Shown here piece by piece: positions 46,221-55,532 of a stretch of 64,000 nucleotides of DNA. The number at the start of each line of letters is the position of its first letter. Within the stretch, counting starts at the first letter, position 1. Below the pieces are notes generated by a model that did not search any database, was not told where the DNA came from, and saw only the letters and a list, made by a program, of their open reading frames with translations. This stretch comes from Clostridiales bacterium (lineage in GTDB: Bacteria > Bacillota > Clostridia > Christensenellales > Aristaeellaceae), in contig JAAYIN010000047.1 in the NCBI GenBank assembly GCA_012523405.1, forward strand, positions 32,377 to 96,376. Direction: 5' to 3'. The position numbers and the translations under genes are program-made.

Positions 46221-46243
46221 ATATTACTCCTTCTTAAGTAGAG

Positions 46244-46266
46244 GAGGGTGGGGAACTCCCACCCTC
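46244..46266. other. Strong hairpin between ileS and the methyltransferase gene
   Basis: Perfect 9-bp GC-rich stem (46244-46252 with 46258-46266) and 5-nt loop, but no T run on either strand. It may trim or protect the ileS transcript rather than terminate it. I see no other terminator after ileS. Confidence 0.6.
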
Positions 46267-46280
46267 AAAAGTCATAGCCC

Positions 46281-49200
46281 TTATGCCTTGGTGATGCTAA
46301 GCACAGCCTTCTTGCCGTTTAGATCCCATTGCTTGCCATCGCTGCTGGCAGCTTTGCGCTCAAGCACGGTAGCCAGTACGCTTTGCATGATGAAATCGCG
46401 TCCAGCTTCGATAGCGCTTGCCAGCTCATCGTCGGTTTCATAGGTTACATGAATGCGGTCGCTCACTTCAAAGCCTGACTCCTTGCGCATGGTTTGCAGC
46501 TTGCTGACAACCTCGCGCTGATAGCCCTCGATGATGAGTGCGGGGGTTAGGTTACAGTCGAGCACAACGGTTACATCGCCGTCGATCTGTGCGGCGAATC
46601 CATCCTTTTGGGTGGGCTCGGTCAGCACGTCGTCCTTGCCAAGCACAACTTCGGTGTCATTGACTGTGAATGTGATGCTTTCGCCGCGTGCGAAGGTATC
46701 GACCACATCATTACCGTCAAGTTCCTTGAGTTTTGCGCCAATTCCGCCAAGGAGCTTGCCATACTTGGGACCGATGGTGCGCATTTGCGGCTTGAGGTGA
46801 TAGGTGGTGAATGCACGGGCATCCTCTGTGAATACAACGTTTTTTGCATTCAGCTCATCTTGCGCAAGCTCGCGGAAATCGTCTCCAAAGCTTGTACCCT
46901 TGACATAGATCACATCAACGGGCTGACGAACCTTTAGGTTTGCTGTTGCGCGGCATGCGCGGCCAAGGCTGATCACCTCAAGCAATGCATCCATCTGGGT
47001 GTTGAGCTCTTCGCTAATCATGCTCTCATCAGCAGCGGGGAAATCGCAGAGGTGAACGCTCTGCGGCGCATTCTTATCAACGCCGCAAACGAGGTTTTGA
47101 TACATATCCTCAGCCATGAAGGGCATGAAGGGTGCGATCACCTTGCTGAGCGTAACCAGAACGGTGTGGAGTGTAACAAAGGCGGATTCCTTTGTTGCGT
47201 CCATGCCCTTGCCCCAGAAACGCTCACGGCAGCGGCGAACATACCAGTTGCTCAGGTCGTCAACAAAATCAACAATAGCGCGCGCGGGCTCGGTGATGTG
47301 GTACTCGCATAGCTCGTCGTCAACAAACTTCACCAGTTTATTGAGGCGTGAGAGAATCCACTTGTCCATGAGCGTGAGCTCCACTTGATCGATGGGATGA
47401 TCCTTAGGATCGAATGCATCGATGTTCGCATACAGAACAAAGAACGCATAGGTGTTTTGCAGCGTGCTCATGAACTTGAGCGGTCCTTCTTTGATCGCTT
47501 CATCGCTAAAGCGGGAAGGCAGCCACGGAGCGCCAACGGAATAGAAGTACCAACGCACGGCATCTGCGCCCTGCTTGTCAAGCACAGTCCAAGGATCAAC
47601 AACGTTGCCCTTGTGCTTGCTCATCTTTTGGCCGTCCTTGTCCTGCACATGACCCATGACGATGCAGTTCTTAAAGGGCGATTGGTCAAAGAGCAGCGTG
47701 CTGATGGCTAGCAATGTGTAGAACCAGCCGCGGGTTTGGTCGACAGCTTCACTGATGAAATCAGCAGGGAAGCGCTGCTCGAATTCTTCCTTGTGCTCAA
47801 AGGGGTAGTGCCATTGTGCAAAGGGCATGCTGCCGCTATCATACCAGCAGTCAATGACTTCCTTTACGCGCTGCATGGGCTTGCAGCAATGTGGACATTT
47901 GATCTGCACTGCATCGATGAAGGGTCTGTGTAGCTCGATCTCGTTCACTTCAGTCGTTGCCATATCGCGCAGCTCCTGCTTGCTGCCAATCACGTGGATA
48001 TGGCCATCTTCGCAGACCCAGACGGGCAGCGGTGTGCCCCAGTAACGCTCGCGGCTCAGGCCCCAGTCAATGACGTTTCCAACGAAATTGCCCATGCGGC
48101 CTTCCTTGATGTTTTCGGGCAGCCAATTCACCGTGCGATTGTTAGCAACCAGCTTGTCGCGCACAGCCGTCATGCGGATGAACCATGTGGAGCGTGCGTA
48201 ATAGATCAGCGGGGTATCGCAGCGCCAGCAGAAGGGATAGTTATGCGTATAGGGGACAGCCTTGAGAAGCAGTCCGCGCTCGTTCAGGTCTTGAACCACC
48301 TTGCCATTGACCACCTGTACAGTTTCGTCTGCCCAAGTAGTGCCCTCCACGAACTTGCCCTGTGTGTTTACAAGCTGGATGAATGGCAGGCCATTCTCGC
48401 GGCCGATACGTGCGTCATCCTCACCAAAAGCGGGAGCGATGTGCACAATGCCCGTACCGTCTGAAAGCGTGACATAGCTATCGCTGACGACATACCATGC
48501 TTTTTCTTTCGGGGTTTCAAACTGATAGAGCGGCTCGTATTCCATGCCGCAAACATCCGCGCCCTTGACGATTTTCAGCACTTCGCCATTCGCTACATCT
48601 TCCTGCGTCAAGACGGAGGAAAGCAGTGCGTTTGCGAGGATGACGGTTTGTTCGCCGGTCTTGAAGAACACATAGTCTTCCTTTGCATTCACGCAAAGCG
48701 CGACGTTGCTGGGCAGTGTCCACGGTGTGGTTGTCCATGCAAGAAGATAGGTGTTTTCCGCGTTCTTTACCTTGAAGCGAACGAAAGCAGAGGGATCTGT
48801 TACTTCCTTATAGCCCTGCGCGACTTCATGGCTGGAAAGTGCAGTGCCGCAGCGAGGGCAGTAGGGAACAACCTTATGTCCTTTATACAGCAGATCCTTT
48901 TTCCAGATCTCTTTGAGGCTCCACCAGACAGACTCGATGTAGTTATCGTGGTAGGTGACATAGGGGTCCTTCATATCTGCCCAGAAAGCAACGCGGTCAG
49001 ACATATCTTCCCATTCGCGCTGGTACTTCCAAACGCTTTTTTTGCACTCGGCAATAAAAGGCTCAATGCCGTATGCTTCGATTTGCGGTTTTCCGTCAAG
49101 TCCCAGAAGCTTTTCAACTTCGAGTTCAACAGGCAGACCATGTGTGTCCCAGCCTGCTTTGCGCATAACGTCCTTGCCCTTCATGCTTTGAAAGCGAGGG

Positions 49201-49403
49201 ATCAGGTCTTTGATAGCGCGTGTTTCGATATGACCGATATGCGGGCGGCCATTTGCCGTTGGGGGACCATCATAAAACGTCCACTTTTCAGCACCTTCGC
49301 GGTGATGAAAGCTCTTGTCGATGATCTCGTTCTCTTTCCAGAGGTCGAGCACAGCCTTCTCGCGCTCCACGAAGTTCATGTCTGTTGATACCTTGCGATA
49401 CAT
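46281..49403 (-). CDS. ileS: Isoleucyl-tRNA synthetase, class-2 (long) form
   Basis: Charges tRNA-Ile. 1040 residues, the length of the IleRS2 type rather than the shorter IleRS1 with a C-terminal zinc finger. Motifs: PPTANGRPHIGH (HIGH signature, about 47-58), WTTTPWTLPSN in the editing domain, CPRCGTAL as a possible metal site, and KMSKHKGN (KMSKS signature with His). The IleRS2 type is known for low mupirocin sensitivity. AGGAGG lies 7 nt upstream of the ATG, and the gene is controlled by an isoleucine T-box. Confidence 0.95.
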   Translation of the reverse strand: MYRKVSTDMNFVEREKAVLDLWKENEIIDKSFHHREGAEKWTFYDGPPTANGRPHIGHIETRAIKDLIPRFQSMKGKDVMRKAGWDTHGLPVELEVEKLLGLDGKPQIEAYGIEPFIAECKKSVWKYQREWEDMSDRVAFWADMKDPYVTYHDNYIESVWWSLKEIWKKDLLYKGHKVVPYCPRCGTALSSHEVAQGYKEVTDPSAFVRFKVKNAENTYLLAWTTTPWTLPSNVALCVNAKEDYVFFKTGEQTVILANALLSSVLTQEDVANGEVLKIVKGADVCGMEYEPLYQFETPKEKAWYVVSDSYVTLSDGTGIVHIAPAFGEDDARIGRENGLPFIQLVNTQGKFVEGTTWADETVQVVNGKVVQDLNERGLLLKAVPYTHNYPFCWRCDTPLIYYARSTWFIRMTAVRDKLVANNRTVNWLPENIKEGRMGNFVGNVIDWGLSRERYWGTPLPVWVCEDGHIHVIGSKQELRDMATTEVNEIELHRPFIDAVQIKCPHCCKPMQRVKEVIDCWYDSGSMPFAQWHYPFEHKEEFEQRFPADFISEAVDQTRGWFYTLLAISTLLFDQSPFKNCIVMGHVQDKDGQKMSKHKGNVVDPWTVLDKQGADAVRWYFYSVGAPWLPSRFSDEAIKEGPLKFMSTLQNTYAFFVLYANIDAFDPKDHPIDQVELTLMDKWILSRLNKLVKFVDDELCEYHITEPARAIVDFVDDLSNWYVRRCRERFWGKGMDATKESAFVTLHTVLVTLSKVIAPFMPFMAEDMYQNLVCGVDKNAPQSVHLCDFPAADESMISEELNTQMDALLEVISLGRACRATANLKVRQPVDVIYVKGTSFGDDFRELAQDELNAKNVVFTEDARAFTTYHLKPQMRTIGPKYGKLLGGIGAKLKELDGNDVVDTFARGESITFTVNDTEVVLGKDDVLTEPTQKDGFAAQIDGDVTVVLDCNLTPALIIEGYQREVVSKLQTMRKESGFEVSDRIHVTYETDDELASAIEAGRDFIMQSVLATVLERKAASSDGKQWDLNGKKAVLSITKA

Positions 49404-49452
49404 TGGTATTCCTCCTAAGTTTAGCTCTTACGGTTTTTTGTTTTGGGGCATG

Positions 49453-49709
49453 AAAAAACCGCCCCATGAAAACGGGACGGAAACATACTTTTCCGCGGTA
49501 CCACCCATTTTGACAGCATAGCTGTCCACTCGGCGCCGATTCATTCGGCTGGCTCTGTCACGGGAGCACCCGATCTGCCTTGCGGTGATGAAACCATTGT
49601 GCAGATAGCTCAGAGGTGATTTGATGCAGTACCCTAGCGCTTGGCTTACACCGTCTCCAAGCTCGCTTTGCTAAGTGATTTGCGGCATCCGTCCCCATCA
49701 TTGCCATTG
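49453..49709 (-). promoter_or_regulatory. T-box leader of ileS
   Basis: Uncharged-tRNA-sensing riboswitch. On the minus strand the T-box core TGGGTGGTACCGCGG lies at about 49492-49506. It is followed by a terminator stem (49474-49480 with 49459-49465) and TTTTTT at 49453-49458. The region upstream can form the long stem I. ATC triplets occur in its 3' side (CATCAAATCA), consistent with an isoleucine specifier. I could not fix the specifier loop by eye; the downstream gene makes isoleucine the natural reading. Confidence 0.93.
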
Positions 49710-49715
49710 AGGGAT

Positions 49716-49744
49716 ATAGTAGCACAGAAACGGGCAATTGTAAA
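49716..49744 (-). promoter_or_regulatory. ileS promoter
   Basis: Minus-strand TTTACA (49739-49744), 17 nt, TACTAT (49716-49721), placing the start just before the T-box. Confidence 0.65.
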
Positions 49745-49822
49745 GTATCAAAGCACGGCAGCGGTATGATTTGCGCTAACTTTTTGGCGGATTAAGTTTC
49801 TGAAATGAATCAAAAGGAATAG

Positions 49823-49851
49823 TTGACGAAAGTCACATGAAATGTTACAAT
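49823..49851 (+). promoter_or_regulatory. Promoter of the lipoprotein gene at 49961
   Basis: TTGACG (49823-49828), 17 nt, TACAAT (49846-49851); leaves a leader of about 100 nt. Confidence 0.65.
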
Positions 49852-49960
49852 ATCGTGACAAAGTGAAGAAATGTAGTTTTTCAATCGTTACAGTGTTTGG
49901 ATTGCGAGTTGAAAAACCGCTAAACTCCGCGGCAGCTAGCCGCTACATGGAGGATGAAGC

Positions 49961-50866
49961 ATGAAACATCAATGGAAGATGATACTGTGCCTGATGATGG
50001 CGTTACTAATGTTAAGTTCTTGTACTCAGGCGCCAAAGCAACAAGGACAATTTGCGGAAGCCACCCAATTTCTTGGTCCGACGGATCTGCCTACAGATCC
50101 GCCCACAAACCCACCGGTTGATTTGCCCAATACCAACATAGGTGATGACGGTACCGGCACTAGCACGGGCGGTGGCGACAACATTTTCAATATGAATCCA
50201 TATGATCTAACAGGTGATGATCAAACGGGGCTTGATGCAATCAATGAGGAAGACTACATTGATACAGGTCTTAACAATCAAGATGGCGGTCTCAGTGCAT
50301 ATGTTGATGATTCCCAGACCTATCATCCCTATGCAGGCAGCACGCCGATTCCGCTGATTCCTGTCGATGCGCCTACCCCCACGCCAAGACCATCCCTAAG
50401 CTTCATCTATGGCAGCTATGCAGCGGCTATTGGGGTTTCATTTGAAGCGCCTGTGGGCTGGATTGTGGATGAGTCGGTGAGTGATGTAATCATTCTATCC
50501 GAGCCCATCGAGCAGATTAAGGAAGGTCAGCAGTGCATTATTCGAATTTCAACGATGCCTGTTGATAATACTTATTCTGAAGATGATCTCAAAACCGAAG
50601 TTCTTACGCGTTTGGATGACATCGGTTCGTCAGGCTTCGATGAATGGAAGCCTAGCTATACGTCAACCCGTTATATGATGGGTACCAAGGGCGTATATGC
50701 GAACTACACGGGTTCACTGCTTGATGGCACCGAAGTCGGCGGCCGTATCCACTATGTCAGCAGCGAATCAGCTCTTTACGGCGTAGAAATCGTATTCCCG
50801 CGCGGATACAAGGATGACTACCTCAATATCTTTACCAAGATTCGTGAAAGCCTAACCGCTATTTAA
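49961..50866 (+). CDS. Lipoprotein with a long low-complexity stalk
   Basis: I do not recognise a named family. 301 residues: signal peptide with lipobox LSSC (Cys21), then about 125 residues rich in Pro, Thr, Asp, Gly and Asn (TDPPTNPPVDLP, TPTPRPS), probably an extended stalk. A globular C-terminal domain (about 150-301) starts with GSYAAAIGVSFEAPVGWIVDE; its pattern recalls PsbP/Mog1-like domains. Ribosome site GGAGG; own promoter and terminator. Surface location is well supported; function is not. Confidence 0.75.
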   Translation: MKHQWKMILCLMMALLMLSSCTQAPKQQGQFAEATQFLGPTDLPTDPPTNPPVDLPNTNIGDDGTGTSTGGGDNIFNMNPYDLTGDDQTGLDAINEEDYIDTGLNNQDGGLSAYVDDSQTYHPYAGSTPIPLIPVDAPTPTPRPSLSFIYGSYAAAIGVSFEAPVGWIVDESVSDVIILSEPIEQIKEGQQCIIRISTMPVDNTYSEDDLKTEVLTRLDDIGSSGFDEWKPSYTSTRYMMGTKGVYANYTGSLLDGTEVGGRIHYVSSESALYGVEIVFPRGYKDDYLNIFTKIRESLTAI

Positions 50867-50885
50867 AATCAGAAGTTATGATTTC

Positions 50886-50941
50886 AAAGCTCATGTGGCG
50901 GTTTTGTTTGGGAACAAGCAAAACCCTGCATGAGCTTTTTT
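50886..50941 (+). terminator. Terminator after the lipoprotein gene
   Basis: Outer 10-bp stem (50886-50895 with 50929-50938) plus an inner GGTTTTG/CAAAACC stem, ending in a T run. Confidence 0.85.
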
Positions 50942-51014
50942 GTTCCCTGCGTTGGAAAGCTGCATATGATGTATTGATACAAAAGCAGTGAATGAATCGT
51001 CAGGAGGACAAAAA

Positions 51015-51386
51015 ATGGAAACGAGAATTTTAACCCCTGTACCACCGATTGGCAGGGTTTGTCCCCAGGGAAGCTTCAGCTATCCTGTGGGTTTTGGCGG
51101 CGAGGACTTTGGAACGCTGATGATTAGGTACAATGTACCGTTTGATAGCATGCAAGCGGCGAATCCCAATATGAGCGCCTCTCCGCTAGATGCAGGGCAA
51201 TTTGTCTGCATTCCGCAAAATGGTATCAACCCAATATGCAGCAATGGTTCATATACAATCCCGACAGGCGAGTCGCTCGGCTCTTTGCCTGCTCAGCTGG
51301 GAGGAGATATCTACTCGATTCTTCGTGCCAATCCAACGCTGCGGCCGAGCGAATTTACTGGCGGCGTAACGATTTGCAGACCCTGA
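51015..51386 (+). CDS. Small protein with two LysM-like repeats bracketed by cysteines
   Basis: 123 residues from ATG at 51015 (AGGAGG 7 nt upstream). Two repeats of about 50 residues match the LysM pattern of a strand, two helices (LMIRYNVPFDSMQAANPN; LGGDIYSILRANPTL) and a closing strand. Each begins with Cys (RVCPQGSF; PICSNGSY) and ends with Cys-Ile/Arg-Pro (VCIP; ICRP), so each module could be closed by a disulfide. No signal peptide is visible. Peptidoglycan or spore-coat binding is the likely role, by family. Confidence 0.75.
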   Translation: METRILTPVPPIGRVCPQGSFSYPVGFGGEDFGTLMIRYNVPFDSMQAANPNMSASPLDAGQFVCIPQNGINPICSNGSYTIPTGESLGSLPAQLGGDIYSILRANPTLRPSEFTGGVTICRP

Positions 51387-51472
51387 GATAATCAGTTTGT
51401 AGAGCCCAAGAATCAGTGATCCTAAGGATATAATAGTGCAAACATAGAGGCGCAAACGCCCTTGACCCAAAC

Positions 51473-51502
51473 AAAAAAGTCTCCGTTTTTGGAGACTTTT
51501 TT
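51473..51502. terminator. Bidirectional terminator
   Basis: 12-bp stem (51473-51484 with 51491-51502) whose ends are A and T runs, serving the LysM-like gene and the ara catabolic operon. Confidence 0.85.
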
Positions 51503-51514
51503 GCTGCATTGTAT

Positions 51515-52219
51515 TTACTTTTTCTGTCCGTAATAAGCGTCAGGACCATGCTTGCGAAGATAGTGCTTATCCAGCACATAATCGGGCATTAAATCCAGCG
51601 GACGCTCACGGGGCAGGGCTTCTGTATGCCAAGCCATCATCGCGACTTCTTCCAGCACAACTGCATTGTGGAGTGCTTCTATTGCATTCTTGCCCCAAGC
51701 AAACGGCCCATGATTGCGCACGAGTACGCAGGGGACAGCAACGGGATCGATATCGCCTTGGGTGAAGTGCTCGATGATTACATTGCCCGTCTCCAGTTCA
51801 TAAGCGCGCCCGACTTCCTCCGGTGTGAGGGAACGGGTGAGCGGAACGGGTCCATAGATATAGTCAGCGTGCGTTGTGCCGTAGGCAGGGATTTCGCGCG
51901 CTGCCTGCGACCAAATGGTTGCCCATCTGCTATGGGTGTGGACGGCGCCGCCAATGGTTGGGAATTTGTTGTACAGCACGACGTGCGTGGGGGTGTCGCT
52001 GCTGGGATTGAGCTTGCCCTCAACCACCTTACCATCAAGATCCACCACCACCATATCCTCTGGCTTGAGTTCCTCGTAGGGAACGCCTGAGGGTTTGATG
52101 ACAAACAAACCCTTTTTGCGATCAATGCCGGATACATTGCCCCAGGTGAATGTGACGAGATTGTGCTTGGGTAGGAGCATATTTGCTTCGTAGACTTCTT
52201 GTTTTAAATGTTTCAGCAT
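51515..52219 (-). CDS. araD: L-ribulose-5-phosphate 4-epimerase
   Basis: Zinc-dependent class II aldolase-fold enzyme that turns L-ribulose 5-phosphate into D-xylulose 5-phosphate. 234 residues, normal length. Metal ligands are visible in [10 protein letters not shown] (about 95-104) and the His of RNHGPFAWG (about 170). GNVSG and SSDTPTH are phosphate-site motifs. Last gene of the kinase-araA-araD operon; 42 nt after araA. Confidence 0.95.
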   Translation of the reverse strand: MLKHLKQEVYEANMLLPKHNLVTFTWGNVSGIDRKKGLFVIKPSGVPYEELKPEDMVVVDLDGKVVEGKLNPSSDTPTHVVLYNKFPTIGGAVHTHSRWATIWSQAAREIPAYGTTHADYIYGPVPLTRSLTPEEVGRAYELETGNVIIEHFTQGDIDPVAVPCVLVRNHGPFAWGKNAIEALHNAVVLEEVAMMAWHTEALPRERPLDLMPDYVLDKHYLRKHGPDAYYGQKK

Positions 52220-52261
52220 AAAATTGCCTCCAATTTGATAGTTCCTTGCTATTATAAACGA

Positions 52262-53740
52262 TTAGCCATGAATGCGCCAGACCATATCGTTCCAAAGCAG
52301 TTCTTTTTCAAATTGCGGGATGGTGGTATCTTTGTTGATGTGAACGAATTCAATGCCCATAATGGTGCAGAAATCGCGCATGTGCTCGGCGGTTAATGAA
52401 TAGCTAAGCACGGTATGATGTGCGCCGCCTGCCAAAATCCAAGCCTCAGCAGAGGTGGAAAGATCGGGCGCGGGCTTCCACATTACGCGAGCCACGGGAA
52501 GATTTGGCATATCTTCAAAGGGGCAGCAAGCGCGGACATCGTTCACGATCATGCGCATGCGTCCGCCCATATCGATCAATGAAACAACGATTGCATCGCC
52601 GTCGCCAGTGTTGAAGCATAGACGAGCGGGGTCTTCGCGATCGCCGATTCCCAGCGGATGCACTTCGATCCATGGACGATCAGCTGCGATATCCGGATCA
52701 ACTTCCAGCATATGAGCGCCTAGGATACCTTCGTTGCCTGGCTCCATGTGATAGCTGTAATCTTCCATGAACGCTGTGCCGCCGCCAAGTCCCTGTGCCA
52801 TCACCTTCATGATTCTGTCCATTGCAGCCACTTTCCAGTCGCCCTCGCCGCCAAAGCCAAAGCCTTTTGCCATCAGGTTTTGAGTGGCTAGACCCATGAG
52901 CTGCTTGAGCTGCTGGAGATCTTGGAAGGTGTCGGTGAATGCACCAAAGCCGCCTTCGGTTAGGAATGCTTCCATGGCAACTTCTTGGCGTGCTTGGTAG
53001 CGAACGGAAGCGATGTTATCGGTCTTGATATCATACTTCTCTTTATACTCAGCCATCTTCTCGTCGATTTGCTCCTCGGTGACAGCGTCAACAAGCTTGA
53101 TCAAGTCGCCAATGCCCCAAGTATTGACGCTCCAACCCATCTTGATTTCGGCTTCTACTTTGTCGCCTTCAGTAACAGCAACATCGCGCATGTTGTCGCC
53201 GAAGCGGCAAACCTTGAGCTGGCGGCTTTCGTGTGCGCCGATCGCGGATCTCATCCAGCCGCTCATGCGCTCGCGGATTTTAGCATCTTCCCAGTGTCCT
53301 GCAATGACCTTGCGCTTCATGCGAAGGCGGGCGTTGATAAAGCCATGCTCGCGGTCACCGTGAGCCGATTGGTTTAGGTTCATGTAGTCCATGTCGATAT
53401 CATTCCATGGAATGTCACGGCTGAACTGAGTGTTCCAATGCAGATAAGGCTTTTGGAGTTTGGTGAGGCCGCTGATCCACATCTTGGAGGGGCTAAAGGT
53501 GTGCATCCAAGCGATAATGCCGGCACAATTGGGGTCAGCATTCGCTGCCATAATCACATCTGTGATGGACTGGCTGTCAAGTACGGCGCCCTTGAAGATA
53601 ATATTGCCCACGATGGCGTCATCGCTGTTGAGTGCGGCGGTCATGATCTCGCAATGCTCTTCTTCCTGCCTGATGCATTCGTCACCGTACAGTGCCTGTG
53701 TTCCGCAGATAAACCAAAAATCGTACTGACCTAGTTTCAT
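52262..53740 (-). CDS. araA: L-arabinose isomerase
   Basis: Mn-dependent isomerase, L-arabinose to L-ribulose; 492 residues against about 500 in the family. Metal-binding and catalytic residues are seen in GFGGEGDWK, EDYSYHMEPGNE, HPLGIGDREDPARL and GGAHHTVLSY. It lies 35 nt downstream of the kinase gene and 42 nt upstream of araD. Confidence 0.96.
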   Translation of the reverse strand: MKLGQYDFWFICGTQALYGDECIRQEEEHCEIMTAALNSDDAIVGNIIFKGAVLDSQSITDVIMAANADPNCAGIIAWMHTFSPSKMWISGLTKLQKPYLHWNTQFSRDIPWNDIDMDYMNLNQSAHGDREHGFINARLRMKRKVIAGHWEDAKIRERMSGWMRSAIGAHESRQLKVCRFGDNMRDVAVTEGDKVEAEIKMGWSVNTWGIGDLIKLVDAVTEEQIDEKMAEYKEKYDIKTDNIASVRYQARQEVAMEAFLTEGGFGAFTDTFQDLQQLKQLMGLATQNLMAKGFGFGGEGDWKVAAMDRIMKVMAQGLGGGTAFMEDYSYHMEPGNEGILGAHMLEVDPDIAADRPWIEVHPLGIGDREDPARLCFNTGDGDAIVVSLIDMGGRMRMIVNDVRACCPFEDMPNLPVARVMWKPAPDLSTSAEAWILAGGAHHTVLSYSLTAEHMRDFCTIMGIEFVHINKDTTIPQFEKELLWNDMVWRIHG

Positions 53741-53775
53741 AAATAACCTCTCCTTACTTGAAATGAATGTATTGA

Positions 53776-55368
53776 TTACTTGAGTGTGTCAATGGCAGCG
53801 CGCTGTATGGACAGGGAAGCCATATAGCGTGCTAGATAAGCATCAAAGCCTGCTTCGTCCTTAGGATCGGGGAGTACTGGGTCGCCTGTGCTTCCGCAGA
53901 AAACCTGATCAGCAAGGTATGAAGCGAGCGATACGCCGTCCACATGGCTGCGGTTATATTCCGCGAGCAATGCCGCGCCCCATGCGCCGCCTTCGCCAGC
54001 TGTTTCCATCACATATACGGGTGCATGAATGGCGGCTGCGAGGATGCTCTGTCCAACGCCCTTGGTCTTAAATAGTCCGCCATGACCGAAGATCATGTCA
54101 AGACCGATGTCTTCCTGCTTGAGGAGAATTTCCATACCATATTTAAGTACGCTGAGGGATGCATACAGGTGGGTACGCATGAAATTGGCAAGTGTTAGGC
54201 GGCTGTCAGGTGTGCGAACAAAGGTGGGGCGACCTTCTTCAAAGCCCATGATATGTTCGCCCGAGTGGAAGTTATAGGCAAGCAGTCCGCTCACATCAGG
54301 TTCGCCTTCAAGCGCTTTGCGGTAGAGGGTGGAGAATAGATCGTTTGTGGATACATTCATCCCCATCGCCTTTGCGAACTCGCCGAAGAGTCCTACCCAA
54401 GCGTTTAGGTCCGTTGTGCAGTTGTTGCAATGAACCATCGCAACCGCTTCGCCTGTGGGGGTTGTGACCATATCGATTTCGGTATAGACCTTCGATAGGG
54501 CGGCCTTGTCCATAACGACCATCGCGAAGACGGATGTACCTGCTGATACATTGCCTGTGCGGGGTTTTACGCTGTTGGTTGCGACCATGCCTGTGCCTGC
54601 ATCGCCTTCAGGAGGGCAGAGGGGGATGCCGCACTCAAGCTCGCCGCTTTCGTCAAGAAGCTTTGCGCCCTGCGCGGTAAGGGTGCCTGCATCATCGCCC
54701 GCTTTGAGCACTTTTGGCAGGATATCGCTTGCTTTCCATGGGAAGCCAAGGGGAGCAAGCTTGTCTTCAAGAGCTGTCATCATCGTCGCATCAAAGTCGG
54801 CGGTGTTGCTGTCAATGGGGAACATACCGGACGCTTCGCCCACACCCACGACCTTTTGGCCTGTGAGCTGCCAGTGTACATAGCCGGCTAATGTGGTGAG
54901 GAATGAAATGCTGGGCACATGCTCTTCCTTGTTTAGCACCGCTTGATAGAGATGGGATACGCTCCAGCGCTGGGGAATATTGAAGCTGAAAAGCTCAGTT
55001 AGATCATGTGATGCTTCAGCGGTCATGGTGTTGCGCCATGTGCGGAAAGGCGTGAGCAGATTGTCATCTTTGCCAAAGGGAAGATAACCGTGCATCATAG
55101 CGCTGATGCCGATTGCGCCGACAGTGGTGAGGGGGAGATCGTATTTCTCGCGGACATCCGCACGAAGTGCAGCGTAGCAAGACCTCAGCCCGCTCCATAC
55201 ATCCTCAAGCGAATACGTCCACACACCATCGATGAGCTGGTTTTCCCATTCATGGCTGCCCGAAGCAATGGGCTGATAGCTTTGGTCAATAAGCACTGCC
55301 TTGATGCGAGTGGAACCAAGCTCAATGCCTAAAGCGGTTTTGCCCTGAATGATGTTGGTTTTAATCAT
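53776..55368 (-). CDS. araB: FGGY-family carbohydrate kinase, ribulokinase by context
   Basis: Sugar kinase of 530 residues. The N-terminal phosphate loop is [15 protein letters not shown], and the C-terminal ATP site contains [13 protein letters not shown]. The middle part ([12 protein letters not shown]) is typical of FGGY kinases. Sequence style is closer to xylulokinase-like FGGY proteins than to classical AraB, but the operon with araA and araD and the AraR site at its promoter support L-ribulose as substrate. First gene of the operon, GGAGG before the ATG. Confidence 0.82.
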   Translation of the reverse strand: MIKTNIIQGKTALGIELGSTRIKAVLIDQSYQPIASGSHEWENQLIDGVWTYSLEDVWSGLRSCYAALRADVREKYDLPLTTVGAIGISAMMHGYLPFGKDDNLLTPFRTWRNTMTAEASHDLTELFSFNIPQRWSVSHLYQAVLNKEEHVPSISFLTTLAGYVHWQLTGQKVVGVGEASGMFPIDSNTADFDATMMTALEDKLAPLGFPWKASDILPKVLKAGDDAGTLTAQGAKLLDESGELECGIPLCPPEGDAGTGMVATNSVKPRTGNVSAGTSVFAMVVMDKAALSKVYTEIDMVTTPTGEAVAMVHCNNCTTDLNAWVGLFGEFAKAMGMNVSTNDLFSTLYRKALEGEPDVSGLLAYNFHSGEHIMGFEEGRPTFVRTPDSRLTLANFMRTHLYASLSVLKYGMEILLKQEDIGLDMIFGHGGLFKTKGVGQSILAAAIHAPVYVMETAGEGGAWGAALLAEYNRSHVDGVSLASYLADQVFCGSTGDPVLPDPKDEAGFDAYLARYMASLSIQRAAIDTLK

Positions 55369-55400
55369 ATCCTTGTTCCTCCACTTCTTTGATTGTTATT

Positions 55401-55464
55401 AACTGTACGAAACTTTCCGCAGGTAAAGTAAGTGTATCAAATGAACAATAAGTTGTACGTACAT
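55401..55464 (-). promoter_or_regulatory. AraR operator and half-site in the araB leader
   Basis: TTGTACGTACAT at 55453-55464 matches the known AraR operator core TTGTACGTACAA with one change. A degenerate copy, ACTGTACGAAAC, lies at 55402-55413. Both are downstream of the -10, where bound AraR would block transcription. Confidence 0.85.
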
Positions 55465-55474
55465 TTATACCTGT

Positions 55475-55503
55475 AGCATACCATAGCTTATGCACGGATG
55501 CAA
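55475..55503 (-). promoter_or_regulatory. araB-araA-araD promoter
   Basis: Minus-strand TTGCAT (55498-55503), 17 nt, TATGCT (55475-55480), with the AraR site starting about 10 nt downstream of the -10. Confidence 0.65.
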
Positions 55504-55532
55504 GCGAAATATATGCAAAAAAGCAGGTAGCA

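Noticed and set aside
46244..46266. Intrinsic terminator of ileS
   Set aside because: The stem is strong but no T run follows on the minus strand, so it is listed only as a hairpin.
47385..49388. Long plus-strand frames opposite ileS, up to 246 codons
   Set aside because: They mirror the codon pattern of ileS, have no ribosome site or recognisable motif, and lie fully antisense to a certain gene.
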